Origin: Clostridia bacterium
GTDB taxonomy: Bacteria; Bacillota; Clostridia; Oscillospirales; Acutalibacteraceae
Assembly (NCBI GenBank): GCA_017438845.1
Contig: JAFRUO010000008.1
Span: 1-64,000, forward strand
DNA: 64,000 nt
Direction of reading: 5' to 3'
Within the stretch, counting starts at the first letter, position 1; every line of letters starts with the position of its first letter. The translations under genes and the position numbers were made by a program. The notes below the pieces were generated by a model, which was not told the origin of the DNA, ran no database searches, and saw only the letters and a program-made list of their open reading frames with translations. Shown piece by piece: positions 35,765 to 43,438 of the stretch.

Positions 35765-38158
35765 ATGAAAATGATTAAAAGAATATGCGCAGTATTATTA
35801 TCTGTTATACTGCTCTTAAGTATAGCTTCGGGAATAAATTGCTATGGTTTCTCTATTAACGAAGAAGAAAAAATATATTCCAATGCAACTTTATCAGATG
35901 ATTTTGCAGAAGATAAGGTAATCGTTATTATAAAAGAATCTGAAAGTGAAATTAATAAAGTTCATAGTTTTGATGAATTTGATAATGTTGAAATTGAAAG
36001 AGTCGACGATTTAACACTTATTGAGGGTTCTGTTGAAGAAAAAGAGTGTTTAATTAGAAATAATTTTCATCAAATATTAAAAATAACACTCAAAAGCAAA
36101 GGAAAGCAGAATGTGCTAGAAGCTGTTAACAAATTGCAGAAAAACAACAGCTTTTTATATGTTGGTCCTGCTTACAGAGTATATTTACCATCATCGTGTA
36201 ATGAAGAACAAACAGAGATGTCACAACGTTCAACCGTTCCTAATGATTCCTTTTATTCATCCCAATGGGGCTTGCCAAATATTAATGCTTCTTCGGCATG
36301 GGGGATAACAAAAGGGTCAAATAATGTTTTGGTTGGTGTGATTGATAGCGGTATTAATTCTAGCCATGAAGATCTAATTAACAAGGTAGATTTATCTTTA
36401 GGTGGAAATTTTACAGGTGACGGTCAAGGCACGACTGATTTAATAGGTCATGGCACTCATGTTGCGGGTATTATAGGCTCAAACACTAATAATTCGACGG
36501 GAGTCTCCGGTGTGTCTTGGTATGTTCGATTAGTATCTCTTAAGGTTTTTTCAACGGTAAATGGACATGAAGGCGACACAAGTTGTGTGGTATCTGCCAT
36601 TAATTACGCAATAAATAACAATATTAAAATACTAAACTATAGCGGTTGGGCAACAGCGACTCCAGAATTAAGCACTATTATTAATCAATACTCAGGATTA
36701 CTAATTTGTGCAGCAGGAAATGATCAAGCAAATACAGATTCAAATCCGCACTATCCTTCTTCATATCCATCGAGCAATATCATTTCAGTTGCAGCTATAG
36801 ACAGCGATAATAGTTTAGCAAGCTATTCCAACTACGGTGCTTCATCGGTTGACCTTGCAGCACCCGGAACAAGTATTTTAAGTACATACCCCATAGCCTT
36901 GTGTAACAGTCAGGGCAGTACAAATGGACACTATGCTACTGGCTACCATTATATGTCGGGTACCTCAATGGCTACTCCGCATGTTGCCGGTGTAGCGGCG
37001 CTGATAAAGAGCCTTAACTCAAATTTTAATTCCGCTTTTATCAAACGCGCAATTATGGCGCACACTACAAGCGTACCTTCTTTAAGCGGCAAATGTGTGA
37101 CCGGCGGAAAGCTGAACGCATATGCGGCAGTCAATTATGCCAACAACAATAAGTATATTTGTTCAAATTCAGACACTATTCAAGCGGTACCCGGAGGAGT
37201 TCGGGTTTCGGGTTGGGCTTACGCCCACAGCCATCCGAGCAGCAGTTTAAGAATTCATGTGTATATAGGCGGCTCGGCAAGCTCGGGAACAGGAGAACTT
37301 CACGATATTGGAACAACAAACCACTTGAGAAACGATATTAACGATATTTTTGGAATCACGGGAAATCACGGCTTTAGCAAAAGGGTTGCAACCAATTTGC
37401 GAGGAACGCAGGAAGTAAATGTTTACGCAATTAACACAGTCACGGGAACATCAAAGAAAATCGGAAGCGCTACAGTCAATATTCCTGTAGGAGACCCTAC
37501 GGGTAATGTAGACCATATAAATGCTTTACCCGGAAAAATTGACGTTGCCGGTTGGGTGTTTGACTGTGATAATCCCGATTATTCTGTAGAAGTTCATGTT
37601 TATGTAGGGGGGCCTTCGGGCACTCCCGGAGTGGAATCTTTTGCTATAACCGCAGATCAACCGAGACCTGACATAAACGGGCATTACGATATCCTTGGAG
37701 ACCATGGGTTCAGCGAAATACGAACAACGAACAAAAGAGGAACACAGGAAGTTTATATCTATGCCATCAACATCGGTAACGGATCAAACAAGCTTCTCGG
37801 TCATCAAACCGTTACAATACCGACAGGCAACCCCATAGGGCATATAGACCATATCAATATGTCATCGGGTCAAGTATATGTTTCGGGCTGGGCGTTTGAC
37901 TACGACACGCCGTTTTCACCAATTGCCATACACGTATATATCGGAGGCAGTGCAGGAACAACAGGAGCCGAAGGTCATGCTTTATCAACAAACACCTTGA
38001 GGACTGATATTAACAACAATTATCATCTTGAAGGTAACCATGGATTCAGTCACAGTATTACAACAAGCAAAACAGGCACGCAGGAGGTCTATATCTACGC
38101 CATTAATGCCGGCGCAGGTCCCAACATTTGCCTCGGACATCAGTCCGTTACAATTTAG
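35765..38158 (+). CDS. secreted subtilisin-like serine protease (S8) with three C-terminal repeats
   Basis: A 797-residue protease. Signal peptide about 1-30; propeptide-like module about 32-145, homologous to both modules of the upstream SLH protein; S8 catalytic domain about 160-460 with Asp194 (VIDSGINSS), His229 (GHGTHVAG) and Ser401 (GTSMATPHVAG), an intact triad. The C-terminus has three repeats of about 108 residues, each with V(S/A)GW..., IHVY(I/V)GG, DIN, HGFS and GTQEV(Y/N)(I/V)YAIN, likely beta-sandwich binding modules. There is no LPXTG, SLH or membrane anchor. The start ATG at 35765 gives a normal signal peptide; upstream in-frame ATGs are at 35741 and 35747. The gene is AT-rich in its first half and follows the SLH gene by 94 bases with no terminator. 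Confidence 0.9.
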   Translation: MKMIKRICAVLLSVILLLSIASGINCYGFSINEEEKIYSNATLSDDFAEDKVIVIIKESESEINKVHSFDEFDNVEIERVDDLTLIEGSVEEKECLIRNNFHQILKITLKSKGKQNVLEAVNKLQKNNSFLYVGPAYRVYLPSSCNEEQTEMSQRSTVPNDSFYSSQWGLPNINASSAWGITKGSNNVLVGVIDSGINSSHEDLINKVDLSLGGNFTGDGQGTTDLIGHGTHVAGIIGSNTNNSTGVSGVSWYVRLVSLKVFSTVNGHEGDTSCVVSAINYAINNNIKILNYSGWATATPELSTIINQYSGLLICAAGNDQANTDSNPHYPSSYPSSNIISVAAIDSDNSLASYSNYGASSVDLAAPGTSILSTYPIALCNSQGSTNGHYATGYHYMSGTSMATPHVAGVAALIKSLNSNFNSAFIKRAIMAHTTSVPSLSGKCVTGGKLNAYAAVNYANNNKYICSNSDTIQAVPGGVRVSGWAYAHSHPSSSLRIHVYIGGSASSGTGELHDIGTTNHLRNDINDIFGITGNHGFSKRVATNLRGTQEVNVYAINTVTGTSKKIGSATVNIPVGDPTGNVDHINALPGKIDVAGWVFDCDNPDYSVEVHVYVGGPSGTPGVESFAITADQPRPDINGHYDILGDHGFSEIRTTNKRGTQEVYIYAINIGNGSNKLLGHQTVTIPTGNPIGHIDHINMSSGQVYVSGWAFDYDTPFSPIAIHVYIGGSAGTTGAEGHALSTNTLRTDINNNYHLEGNHGFSHSITTSKTGTQEVYIYAINAGAGPNICLGHQSVTI

Positions 38159-38182
38159 TTCTTCTTCATTCATCTTTCCTAT

Positions 38183-38222
38183 ACCGACCGCCGCGGCAGC
38201 TCGTTCTGTTGCGGCGGTTGGT
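38183..38222. other. strong hairpin after the protease gene
   Basis: ACCGACCGCCGC (38183-38194) pairs with GCGGCGGTTGGT (38211-38222). No T run follows on the plus strand, so it is not a standard terminator there, though it may protect the mRNA end or stop transcripts with the AT-rich sequence behind. Confidence 0.5.
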
Positions 38223-38253
38223 CTAAAAAAAGAGCTTTTAGCAAAATTTATTC

Positions 38254-38282
38254 TTGACTTATTAAAAACAGTATGTTATAGT
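38254..38282 (+). promoter_or_regulatory. promoter of rpmG-secE-nusG-rplK-rplA
   Basis: TTGACT (38254-38259), 17 bases, TATAGT (38277-38282). It leaves a leader of about 85 bases before rpmG. Confidence 0.7.
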
Positions 38283-38373
38283 ATGTGTACCTCTGAAAGA
38301 GGGCTTTATTTTTGTGCTCGCTTTTTGGAGGCAGGCTAAAAGCGTATTCGCAAATTTACGGAGGTGCCGAACA

Positions 38374-38523
38374 ATGAGAGTAAAGGTTACATTGGCTTGT
38401 ACAGAGTGCAAGCAGCGCAACTACAACACAATGAAAAACAAGAAAAACACTCCCGACAGGCTGGAGATGAACAAGTACTGCAGATTCTGCAGGAAACACA
38501 CTCTCCATAGGGAAACAAAGTAA
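38374..38523 (+). CDS. rpmG: 50S ribosomal protein L33
   Basis: A 49-residue protein, usual length. [17 protein letters not shown] contains the first CxxC and YCRFCRKHT the second, so this is the zinc-binding (C+) form. The frame is open upstream, but GGAGG lies before the ATG at 38374. rpmG-secE-nusG is the common Firmicutes order. Confidence 0.95.
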   Translation: MRVKVTLACTECKQRNYNTMKNKKNTPDRLEMNKYCRFCRKHTLHRETK

Positions 38524-38537
38524 GCGGAGGTAGAGTT

Positions 38538-38936
38538 ATGGCTGATAACAACAACAAAAAATCTGCCGAAGCTGCCGAAGCTAAGGAAGCTAAGAAGAAC
38601 ACCGCTTCCAAGGAAAAGACCAACAAGAAGAATGACAAGGCTGCTCCTTCCAAGGAAAAGAAGGGTAATGTCTTTGCACGTGCCTGGGCGGCAATCAAAA
38701 AGTTCTGCAAGGATATTAAGGGCGAGTGCAAGAAGGTCGTTTGGCCTGACGCAAAGACCGTTCTTAAAAGCACGGGCATCGTTCTTTTGTGTGTAGCAGT
38801 TCTCGGTGTGATTATCTGGCTTATCGACATGGGCCTTTCACAGGGTATTGACGCTGTCGTCAACCTTGCTAAGAATTCCAATGCCGAAACCACCACACAG
38901 GCACAGGGCATGATTCACGGATTCTTCGGCATATAA
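38538..38936 (+). CDS. secE: preprotein translocase subunit SecE
   Basis: A 132-residue protein with one membrane helix (about 75-97) preceded by the conserved amphipathic FCKDIKGECKKVVWPDAKTV. The first 45 residues are an extra Lys/Ala/Glu-rich hydrophilic tail, longer than in Bacillus SecE (about 60 residues in all). A further 30 residues follow the helix. It is part of the SecYEG channel. Confidence 0.93.
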   Translation: MADNNNKKSAEAAEAKEAKKNTASKEKTNKKNDKAAPSKEKKGNVFARAWAAIKKFCKDIKGECKKVVWPDAKTVLKSTGIVLLCVAVLGVIIWLIDMGLSQGIDAVVNLAKNSNAETTTQAQGMIHGFFGI

Positions 38937-38948
38937 GGAGGATAGCTT

Positions 38949-39509
38949 ATGGCAGAATTCTCCAGATGGTATGTAGTTCACACCTATTCCGGTTACGAGA
39001 ATAAGGTAGCGGCAAACCTCGAAACGGTTGTTGAAAACCGTAAGATGCACGACTACGTGCTCGACATTCAGGTTCCCACCGAAATCGTTACCGAGATTAA
39101 GGATGACGGTACCAAAAAGGAAGTCGAAAGAAAAATTTTCCCCGGCTACGTTCTCGTTAAGCTCGCAGTTTTTGAGGATGAGGACTCCGGAGAGCTCGAA
39201 ATGACCGATGACACCTGGTATATTATCCGCAACATCAGAGGCGTTACGGGCTTCGTTGGCCCTGAGGGTAAACCCGTTCCGCTGACCGAAGCCGAAATCG
39301 CAAACCTCGGTGTTGAGAAAAGGGTCGTTGAGGTTAACTACGAAAAGGGCGACATGGTCACAATTATCGACGGTGCCTTTGACGGCATAATCGGCGTTGT
39401 TGACGAGGTCGACACCGAAAACAATATGGTCAGGGTTATTATTTCAATGCTCGGCAGGGAAACACCCATTGAGCTTGAGCTTGACCAGGTTGAAAAATCA
39501 CAGGACTAA
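38949..39509 (+). CDS. nusG: transcription termination/antitermination protein NusG
   Basis: A 186-residue protein with the NGN domain (WYVVHTYSGYENKVAANLE at the start, FPGYVLVKL in the middle) and a C-terminal KOW domain (KGDMVTIIDGAFDGIIGVVDEV). It binds RNA polymerase and affects pausing and termination. It sits 12 bases after secE, as usual. Confidence 0.96.
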   Translation: MAEFSRWYVVHTYSGYENKVAANLETVVENRKMHDYVLDIQVPTEIVTEIKDDGTKKEVERKIFPGYVLVKLAVFEDEDSGELEMTDDTWYIIRNIRGVTGFVGPEGKPVPLTEAEIANLGVEKRVVEVNYEKGDMVTIIDGAFDGIIGVVDEVDTENNMVRVIISMLGRETPIELELDQVEKSQD

Positions 39510-39558
39510 TTTAAGGTAATAAGCGCAAGTCGCTTTTTATAGCGTGCCGAAGGCATGC

Positions 39559-39601
39559 TGTGGGAGGGGTAAGCCAAGCCACTTACTCCGCCACTACCAC
39601 A
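39559..39601 (+). promoter_or_regulatory. structured leader of rplK
   Basis: TGTGG (39559-39563) pairs with CCACA (39597-39601), and GGGGTAAG (39566-39573) with CTTACTCC (39582-39589). It lies in the gap between nusG and rplK, shortly before the rplK ribosome site, and carries GTGGGAGG as in L1 binding sites. Autoregulation by L1 or L11 is possible. Confidence 0.4.
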
Positions 39602-39618
39602 TTTTGGAGGTGCTAAAA

Positions 39619-40044
39619 ATGGCTCAGAAAGTAATAGGCTTTATCAAGCTTCAGATTCCCGCCGGCAAGGCAACACCGGCACCGCCCGTAGGACCGGCAC
39701 TCGGTCAGCACGGCGTTAACATTATGGCGTTCACTAAGGAATTTAACGAGCGCACAAAGAACGACATGGGACTTACAATTCCCGTTGTTATCACAGTTTA
39801 TGCAGACCATTCGTTTACCTTTATTACCAAGACTCCGCCCGCAGCGGTTCTTCTTAAAAAAGCTGCAGGTATCGAGAAGGCTTCGGGCGTTCCGAACAAG
39901 GAAAAGGTTGCAAAGGTTACGAGTGAGCAGGTAAGAAAAATCGCTGAGCAGAAAATGCCCGACTTAAACGCAGCAACCATCGAAACCGCTATGAGCATGA
40001 TCGCCGGTACAGCTCGTTCAATGGGCATCACTGTCGAAGATTGA
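39619..40044 (+). CDS. rplK: 50S ribosomal protein L11
   Basis: A 141-residue protein with the conserved [31 protein letters not shown] (residues about 5-35) and C-terminal [10 protein letters not shown]. It binds 23S rRNA in the GTPase centre. The ATG at 39619 after TTGGAGG is used; the longer open frame is artefactual. Confidence 0.97.
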   Translation: MAQKVIGFIKLQIPAGKATPAPPVGPALGQHGVNIMAFTKEFNERTKNDMGLTIPVVITVYADHSFTFITKTPPAAVLLKKAAGIEKASGVPNKEKVAKVTSEQVRKIAEQKMPDLNAATIETAMSMIAGTARSMGITVED

Positions 40045-40053
40045 TGCTCCTTC

Positions 40054-40079
40054 GTGGGAGGAAAAATCCGATTAACCAC
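40054..40079 (+). promoter_or_regulatory. candidate L1 protein binding site before rplA
   Basis: GTGG (40054-40057) pairs with CCAC (40076-40079) and GGA (40060-40062) with TCC (40067-40069); between them are the unpaired GA and GATTAA-type bases that mimic the L1 site of 23S rRNA (GTGGGAG ... CCAC). It lies 22 bases before rplA, a fitting place for L1 translational feedback. Confidence 0.45.
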
Positions 40080-40100
40080 TTAATGGGAGGAAATTAAATT

Positions 40101-40793
40101 ATGAAACACGGAAAGAAATATAACGAAAGCGCAAAGCTTATTGAAAAAGCTAAGCTTTACGACACAAACGAGGCTTTCGAGCTTGCAGTTAAATCAGCAA
40201 CCGCAAAGTTCGACGAAACAGTTGAAGCTCACATCCGTCTTGGCGTTGACTCACGTCACGCTGACCAGCAGGTCAGAGGCGCTGTTGTTCTTCCTAACGG
40301 AACAGGTAAGAACGTCAGAGTTGCCGTATTTGCAAAGGGCGACGCAGCAGACGCCGCAAAAGAGGCAGGCGCTGAGATCGTCGGCGCAGAGGACCTTCTT
40401 GCCGACATTCAGGGCGGTATGATGGACTTTGATGTTTGTATCGCTTCACCCGACATGATGGGCCTTGTAGGCCGCTTAGGTAAGGTGCTCGGTCCCCGCG
40501 GACTTATGCCTTCACCCAAAGCAGGTACTGTTACCCCCGATGTTGCAAAGGCAGTTACAGAGGCTAAGGCAGGTAAGATTGAATACCGTCTTGATAAGAC
40601 CAACATTATTCACTGCCCCATCGGTAAGGTTTCATTCGGCGCTGACAAGCTCACCGAGAACTTTGACACACTTATGGACGCTATTGTTAAGGCAAAGCCT
40701 GCCGCACTTAAGGGACAGTACATTAAGTCCTGCGTAGTTGCCACAACAATGGGCCCCGGCGTTAAAATTAACTCCAACAAGTACGGAGTATAA
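40101..40793 (+). CDS. rplA: 50S ribosomal protein L1
   Basis: A 230-residue protein with [56 protein letters not shown] and [11 protein letters not shown], all L1 signatures. It forms the L1 stalk and in many bacteria represses the L11 operon. GGGAGG precedes the ATG. Confidence 0.97.
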   Translation: MKHGKKYNESAKLIEKAKLYDTNEAFELAVKSATAKFDETVEAHIRLGVDSRHADQQVRGAVVLPNGTGKNVRVAVFAKGDAADAAKEAGAEIVGAEDLLADIQGGMMDFDVCIASPDMMGLVGRLGKVLGPRGLMPSPKAGTVTPDVAKAVTEAKAGKIEYRLDKTNIIHCPIGKVSFGADKLTENFDTLMDAIVKAKPAALKGQYIKSCVVATTMGPGVKINSNKYGV

Positions 40794-40799
40794 TTACGC

Positions 40800-40828
40800 T
40801 TGACAAACCCGAAAGGGTATGTTAATAT
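40800..40828 (+). promoter_or_regulatory. promoter of rplJ-rplL
   Basis: TTGACA (40800-40805), 17 bases, TAATAT (40823-40828), immediately after the rplA stop. An overlapping TATAAT (40826-40831) is less well spaced. Confidence 0.7.
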
Positions 40829-40840
40829 AATATCCGCTTG

Positions 40841-41223
40841 CCGAAGACAGCAGGTGCTTTAGGCAAGAGTTAACGAATCCAAATCGGTTTTCATTAGTAT
40901 ATTTGCCTTTATATTTTGTTAAAAATGCTCGGAATACAGCGTATTCCTGTGCTTTTTGCCGCATCTAAAGTCAAATCTTCTTAATGAAAACTGCACAGCA
41001 CTGAAAATGCAGGTATTTTAAGCTGAAATTTGGTGGCTTGAGATTGCAGGAAGGCTGGCGCCTTTCAAAATCGAAAACGCCAAAGTTCACTTTAATAACG
41101 CATTTTCAGCGGTTTAGATTCGTCAACTCTTGCCTATGCGTAAAGATTTATTCTGCCTGCCGAGGAAAAGGACTTAGTTTAAAGTTTCAGAGCCTTTTCT
41201 GTCTTTGCAGAGAAGGCTTTTTT
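40841..41223 (+). promoter_or_regulatory. ribosomal protein L10 leader with large inserted domain and terminator
   Basis: The 475-base gap before rplJ is filled by the leader. The conserved halves of the L10 leader are CCGAAGACAGCAGGTGC (40841-40857) and CTGCCTGCCGAGG (41153-41165), about 300 bases apart. Between them, 40860-40879 pairs with 41117-41136 (19 of 20 bases). Inside lie 40885-40896 with 40982-40993, hairpin 40931-40937/40941-40947, and 41001-41010 with 41100-41109 (10 perfect pairs). The end is a terminator: 41191-41200 with 41209-41218, then six T. L10(L12)4 is known to bind such leaders and repress the operon. The size is far above the usual length. Confidence 0.75.
41191..41223 (+). 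terminator. attenuator in the rplJ leader
   Basis: AGCCTTTTCT pairs with AGAGAAGGCT (10 bp, loop 8), followed by a T run. It lies 46 bases before the rplJ start and must be bypassed for rplJ-rplL expression. Confidence 0.85.
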
Positions 41224-41268
41224 CATCTCATAAAGCAAGCGTATCAATTTAACAGGAGGTGAATTCGT

Positions 41269-41907
41269 TTGCCAAGTGAGAAGGTTTTAGAAATCAAGAA
41301 GCAGCAGGTAGCCGAGCTTAAGGAAAGGTTTGACAATGCCTGTGCAGGTGTAATTGTTGATTACAAGGGTATCAACGTTGCTGACGACACAAAGCTTCGT
41401 AAGGAGCTTCGTGAAGCAGGCGTTAAGTACACGGTAACCAAGAACACACTTATCCACCTTGCTATTGACGGTACCGATCTCAGCGGTCTTGACGGCGTTC
41501 TTGAGGGAACAACAGCTGTCGCTACAAGTGACGACGACTACACAGCAGCAGCAAGAATTCTTAAAAAGTTTGCCGACGCCAATCAGAACTTCAATATTAA
41601 GGGCGGATTTATTGACAACGAGGTAATCGATCTTGATAAGCTTACAGCACTTGCTAAGCTTCCCACAAGAGAAGTATTGCTCGCTACAGTTTGCAGTGCC
41701 TTCAACGCTCCTATCGCAGCTTTTGCCCGTGCAATTCAGGCAGTAGTTGACAAGAGCGGCGAGGAAGTTCCCGCTAAGGAAGAGGCTCCCGCAGAGGAGG
41801 CTGCTCCTGCAGAGGAAACTGCACCCGCAGAGGAGGCTGCTCCCGCAGAGGAAGCTGCTCCCGCAGAGGAAGCTGCTCCCGCAGAAGAGGCAGCACCGGC
41901 AGAATAA
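41269..41907 (+). CDS. rplJ: 50S ribosomal protein L10 with Ala/Pro/Glu tail
   Basis: A 212-residue protein started by TTG, 9 bases after AGGAGG. Residues about 1-165 are a normal L10 (VLEIKKQQVAELKERF, VDYKGINVADDTKLRKELREAGV). The last 45 residues are about eight repeats of the type APAEEA, an acidic low-complexity tail encoded by an imperfect 18-base tandem repeat. L10 holds the L7/L12 stalk; the normal L12-binding helix lies before the tail. Confidence 0.95.
   Translation: MPSEKVLEIKKQQVAELKERFDNACAGVIVDYKGINVADDTKLRKELREAGVKYTVTKNTLIHLAIDGTDLSGLDGVLEGTTAVATSDDDYTAAARILKKFADANQNFNIKGGFIDNEVIDLDKLTALAKLPTREVLLATVCSAFNAPIAAFARAIQAVVDKSGEEVPAKEEAPAEEAAPAEETAPAEEAAPAEEAAPAEEAAPAEEAAPAE
41772..41904 (+). 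repeat. 18-base tandem repeat in the 3' end of rplJ
   Basis: Imperfect copies of GCTGCTCCCGCAGAGGAA encode repeated Ala-Ala-Pro-Ala-Glu-Glu. Such repeats vary in copy number by slippage. Confidence 0.8.
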
Positions 41908-41953
41908 TCTGTCACTATTAAAAATCTAAATTTGTAAAATGGAGGACAATATA

Positions 41954-42334
41954 ATGGCTTCAGAGAAAATCGCAGCAATGATTGAAGAAATCAAAGCTCT
42001 TACAGTTCTTGAGCTTTCAGAGCTCGTACACGCAGTAGAGGATGAGTTCGGCGTATCAGCCGCAGCAGCAGTAGCAGTAGCAGCTCCCGCAGAGGGCGGC
42101 GCAGCAGCAGCAGCTGACGAAAAGACTGAGTTCGACGTTGAACTTACAGAGGTTGGCGCAGAGAAGATCAAGGTTATCAAGGCAGTTCGTGAGATTACAG
42201 GTCTCGGACTTGCAGAGGCTAAGGCTCTCGTTGACGGCGCACCGAAGGTAATCAAGGAGCAGGCTTCTAAGGAAGACGCTGACGCTGCTAAGGCTAAGCT
42301 CGAAGAAGTTGGCGCAAAGGTTACACTTAAATAA
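41954..42334 (+). CDS. rplL: 50S ribosomal protein L7/L12
   Basis: A 126-residue protein, usual length. The N-terminal dimer domain ([29 protein letters not shown]), an Ala-rich hinge and the C-terminal domain ([28 protein letters not shown]) are complete. It recruits translation GTPases. GGAGG lies 9 bases before the ATG at 41954. Confidence 0.97.
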   Translation: MASEKIAAMIEEIKALTVLELSELVHAVEDEFGVSAAAAVAVAAPAEGGAAAAADEKTEFDVELTEVGAEKIKVIKAVREITGLGLAEAKALVDGAPKVIKEQASKEDADAAKAKLEEVGAKVTLK

Positions 42335-42346
42335 TTTTGCGTTTTT

Positions 42347-42375
42347 AAACAGCTCTCTTTTGAGGGCTGTTTTTC
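42347..42375 (+). terminator. terminator of rplJ-rplL
   Basis: AACAGCTCTC and GAGGGCTGTT arms followed by TTTTTCTTTT. Confidence 0.9.
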
Positions 42376-42400
42376 TTTTGTGAAATTTTTCTGTTTTTAC

Positions 42401-42429
42401 TTGACATTTTTATAAAAAGTGATTATCAT
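42401..42429 (+). promoter_or_regulatory. promoter of the small amphipathic peptide gene
   Basis: TTGACA (42401-42406), 17 bases, TATCAT (42424-42429): near consensus and 34 bases before the ATG, so strong expression is expected. Confidence 0.75.
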
Positions 42430-42463
42430 ATAAGTGATAAATAACAAAAGGAGGCGTTCCGTA

Positions 42464-42616
42464 ATGGGTGATATCATCGGCACAATTACAGGTATTCTTC
42501 AGCCCGTAATCGAGACAATTACCGGTTTAATCGGCGGCGGTGACGGCGGCAGCTTTGACATCGGTTCCATCATTTCAACAATTACCGGTTTCTTAGGCGG
42601 ACTTATCGGCGGCTAA
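42464..42616 (+). CDS. 50-residue amphipathic glycine-rich peptide
   Basis: A short protein from the ATG at 42464 after AAGGAGG. It has no Lys or Arg, several Asp, and two similar hydrophobic halves around GGGDGGS; the motif TITG(I/L/F) occurs three times. It lacks a signal peptide. This composition is like modulin, leaderless bacteriocin or other membrane-active peptides, but no family was recognised. It has its own near-consensus promoter and a hairpin behind it, so it is a real, probably highly expressed gene. The earlier in-frame ATG at 42434 lacks a ribosome site. Confidence 0.7.
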   Translation: MGDIIGTITGILQPVIETITGLIGGGDGGSFDIGSIISTITGFLGGLIGG

Positions 42617-42633
42617 TCATTAACGGTATATTC

Positions 42634-42662
42634 GGAAGCATACCTCGAGTATGCTTCCTTGC
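42634..42662 (+). terminator. hairpin after the small peptide gene
   Basis: GGAAGCATAC (42634-42643) pairs perfectly with GTATGCTTCC (42649-42658), followed by a weak T tract. Confidence 0.6.
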
Positions 42663-42680
42663 CTTTTAAGGAGATTATTA

Positions 42681-43319
42681 ATGAAAAAAGCTTTATCTGT
42701 GTTTGCCGTGCTTTTAATGCTCATCTGTCTTTGTTCGTGCAAATCAAAGAACAAGGCTGAGCCCGAGACAACTTCAGGCACGGTTACAACCACATTTCCC
42801 TATACATACGAAACACATACTCTTTCGCCTGACGACACGCCCGAAAAAATAGAGGCGTCAAGCGTGCCGAATGCCACGGTTGCGCCTTCGGGCGGCAGTC
42901 ATCAGCAGGCGCCGCAGTCAACCAAGCCGCCCGTTTCAAAGGACGGCGTTGTAACCTATTATTCGGACAACCCCAACAATAAATACATTAAAACCGTCGC
43001 TGACAAATTCGGCTCTGATCCGTCTAATCTTGTAGCGCTCATTAAAACCAACGCGCAGTATCCCGGCGCGTCGGTGCTTGAGTTTGACGGCACAAGAAAC
43101 GCGGACGGAAGCCTTGTAACTACGACCGAAACCCTGCGTTATATTTATGATGTACAGGACAGCGGCGTAATTAACAAATCGAACAAGGACGGCACGGATA
43201 CCTACGGCTATAACCGTCTTTCAGGTATGACGGCGTATATGCTTGCGGAAAAATATATGGTTCCGAGCCTCGACAATTACAGACAGAATATGGTTTATGA
43301 GGACTATTTCGGACAGTAA
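42681..43319 (+). CDS. putative lipoprotein of unknown function
   Basis: A 212-residue exported protein. The signal ends in the lipobox LCSC (Cys about residue 20), so it should be lipid-anchored. A Thr/Ser/Pro-rich linker (about 25-85) is followed by a globular region (about 95-212) with KFGSDPSNLVALIKTNAQYPGASVLEFDG. No enzyme motif was recognised. AAGGAG precedes the ATG at 42681. It lies between the small peptide and the GH36 gene. Confidence 0.8.
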   Translation: MKKALSVFAVLLMLICLCSCKSKNKAEPETTSGTVTTTFPYTYETHTLSPDDTPEKIEASSVPNATVAPSGGSHQQAPQSTKPPVSKDGVVTYYSDNPNNKYIKTVADKFGSDPSNLVALIKTNAQYPGASVLEFDGTRNADGSLVTTTETLRYIYDVQDSGVINKSNKDGTDTYGYNRLSGMTAYMLAEKYMVPSLDNYRQNMVYEDYFGQ

Positions 43320-43335
43320 TTATTCATAATAAATC

Positions 43336-43360
43336 AGCGGGCGGATAATATCCGCCCGTT
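43336..43360. repeat. palindrome after the lipoprotein gene
   Basis: GGGCGGATA and TATCCGCCC arms form a perfect hairpin of the same REP-like GGGCG type as at 33.4 kb; it may end the lipoprotein transcript although the T tract is interrupted. Confidence 0.55.
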
Positions 43361-43382
43361 ATTTATGTTTACACTGTGTTAA

Positions 43383-43411
43383 TTGCTAAAATAAAATAAA
43401 TGTGCTATCAT
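43383..43411 (+). promoter_or_regulatory. promoter of the GH36-like gene
   Basis: TTGCTA (43383-43388), 17 bases, TATCAT (43406-43411). Confidence 0.55.
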
Positions 43412-43438
43412 AGAGCCATATGAAAGCAGAGTGATACT

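Noticed and set aside
41736-41978. Gly/Ala/Ser-repeat protein antisense to rplJ
   Set aside because: It is only the reverse reading of the Ala-Pro-Glu tandem repeat.
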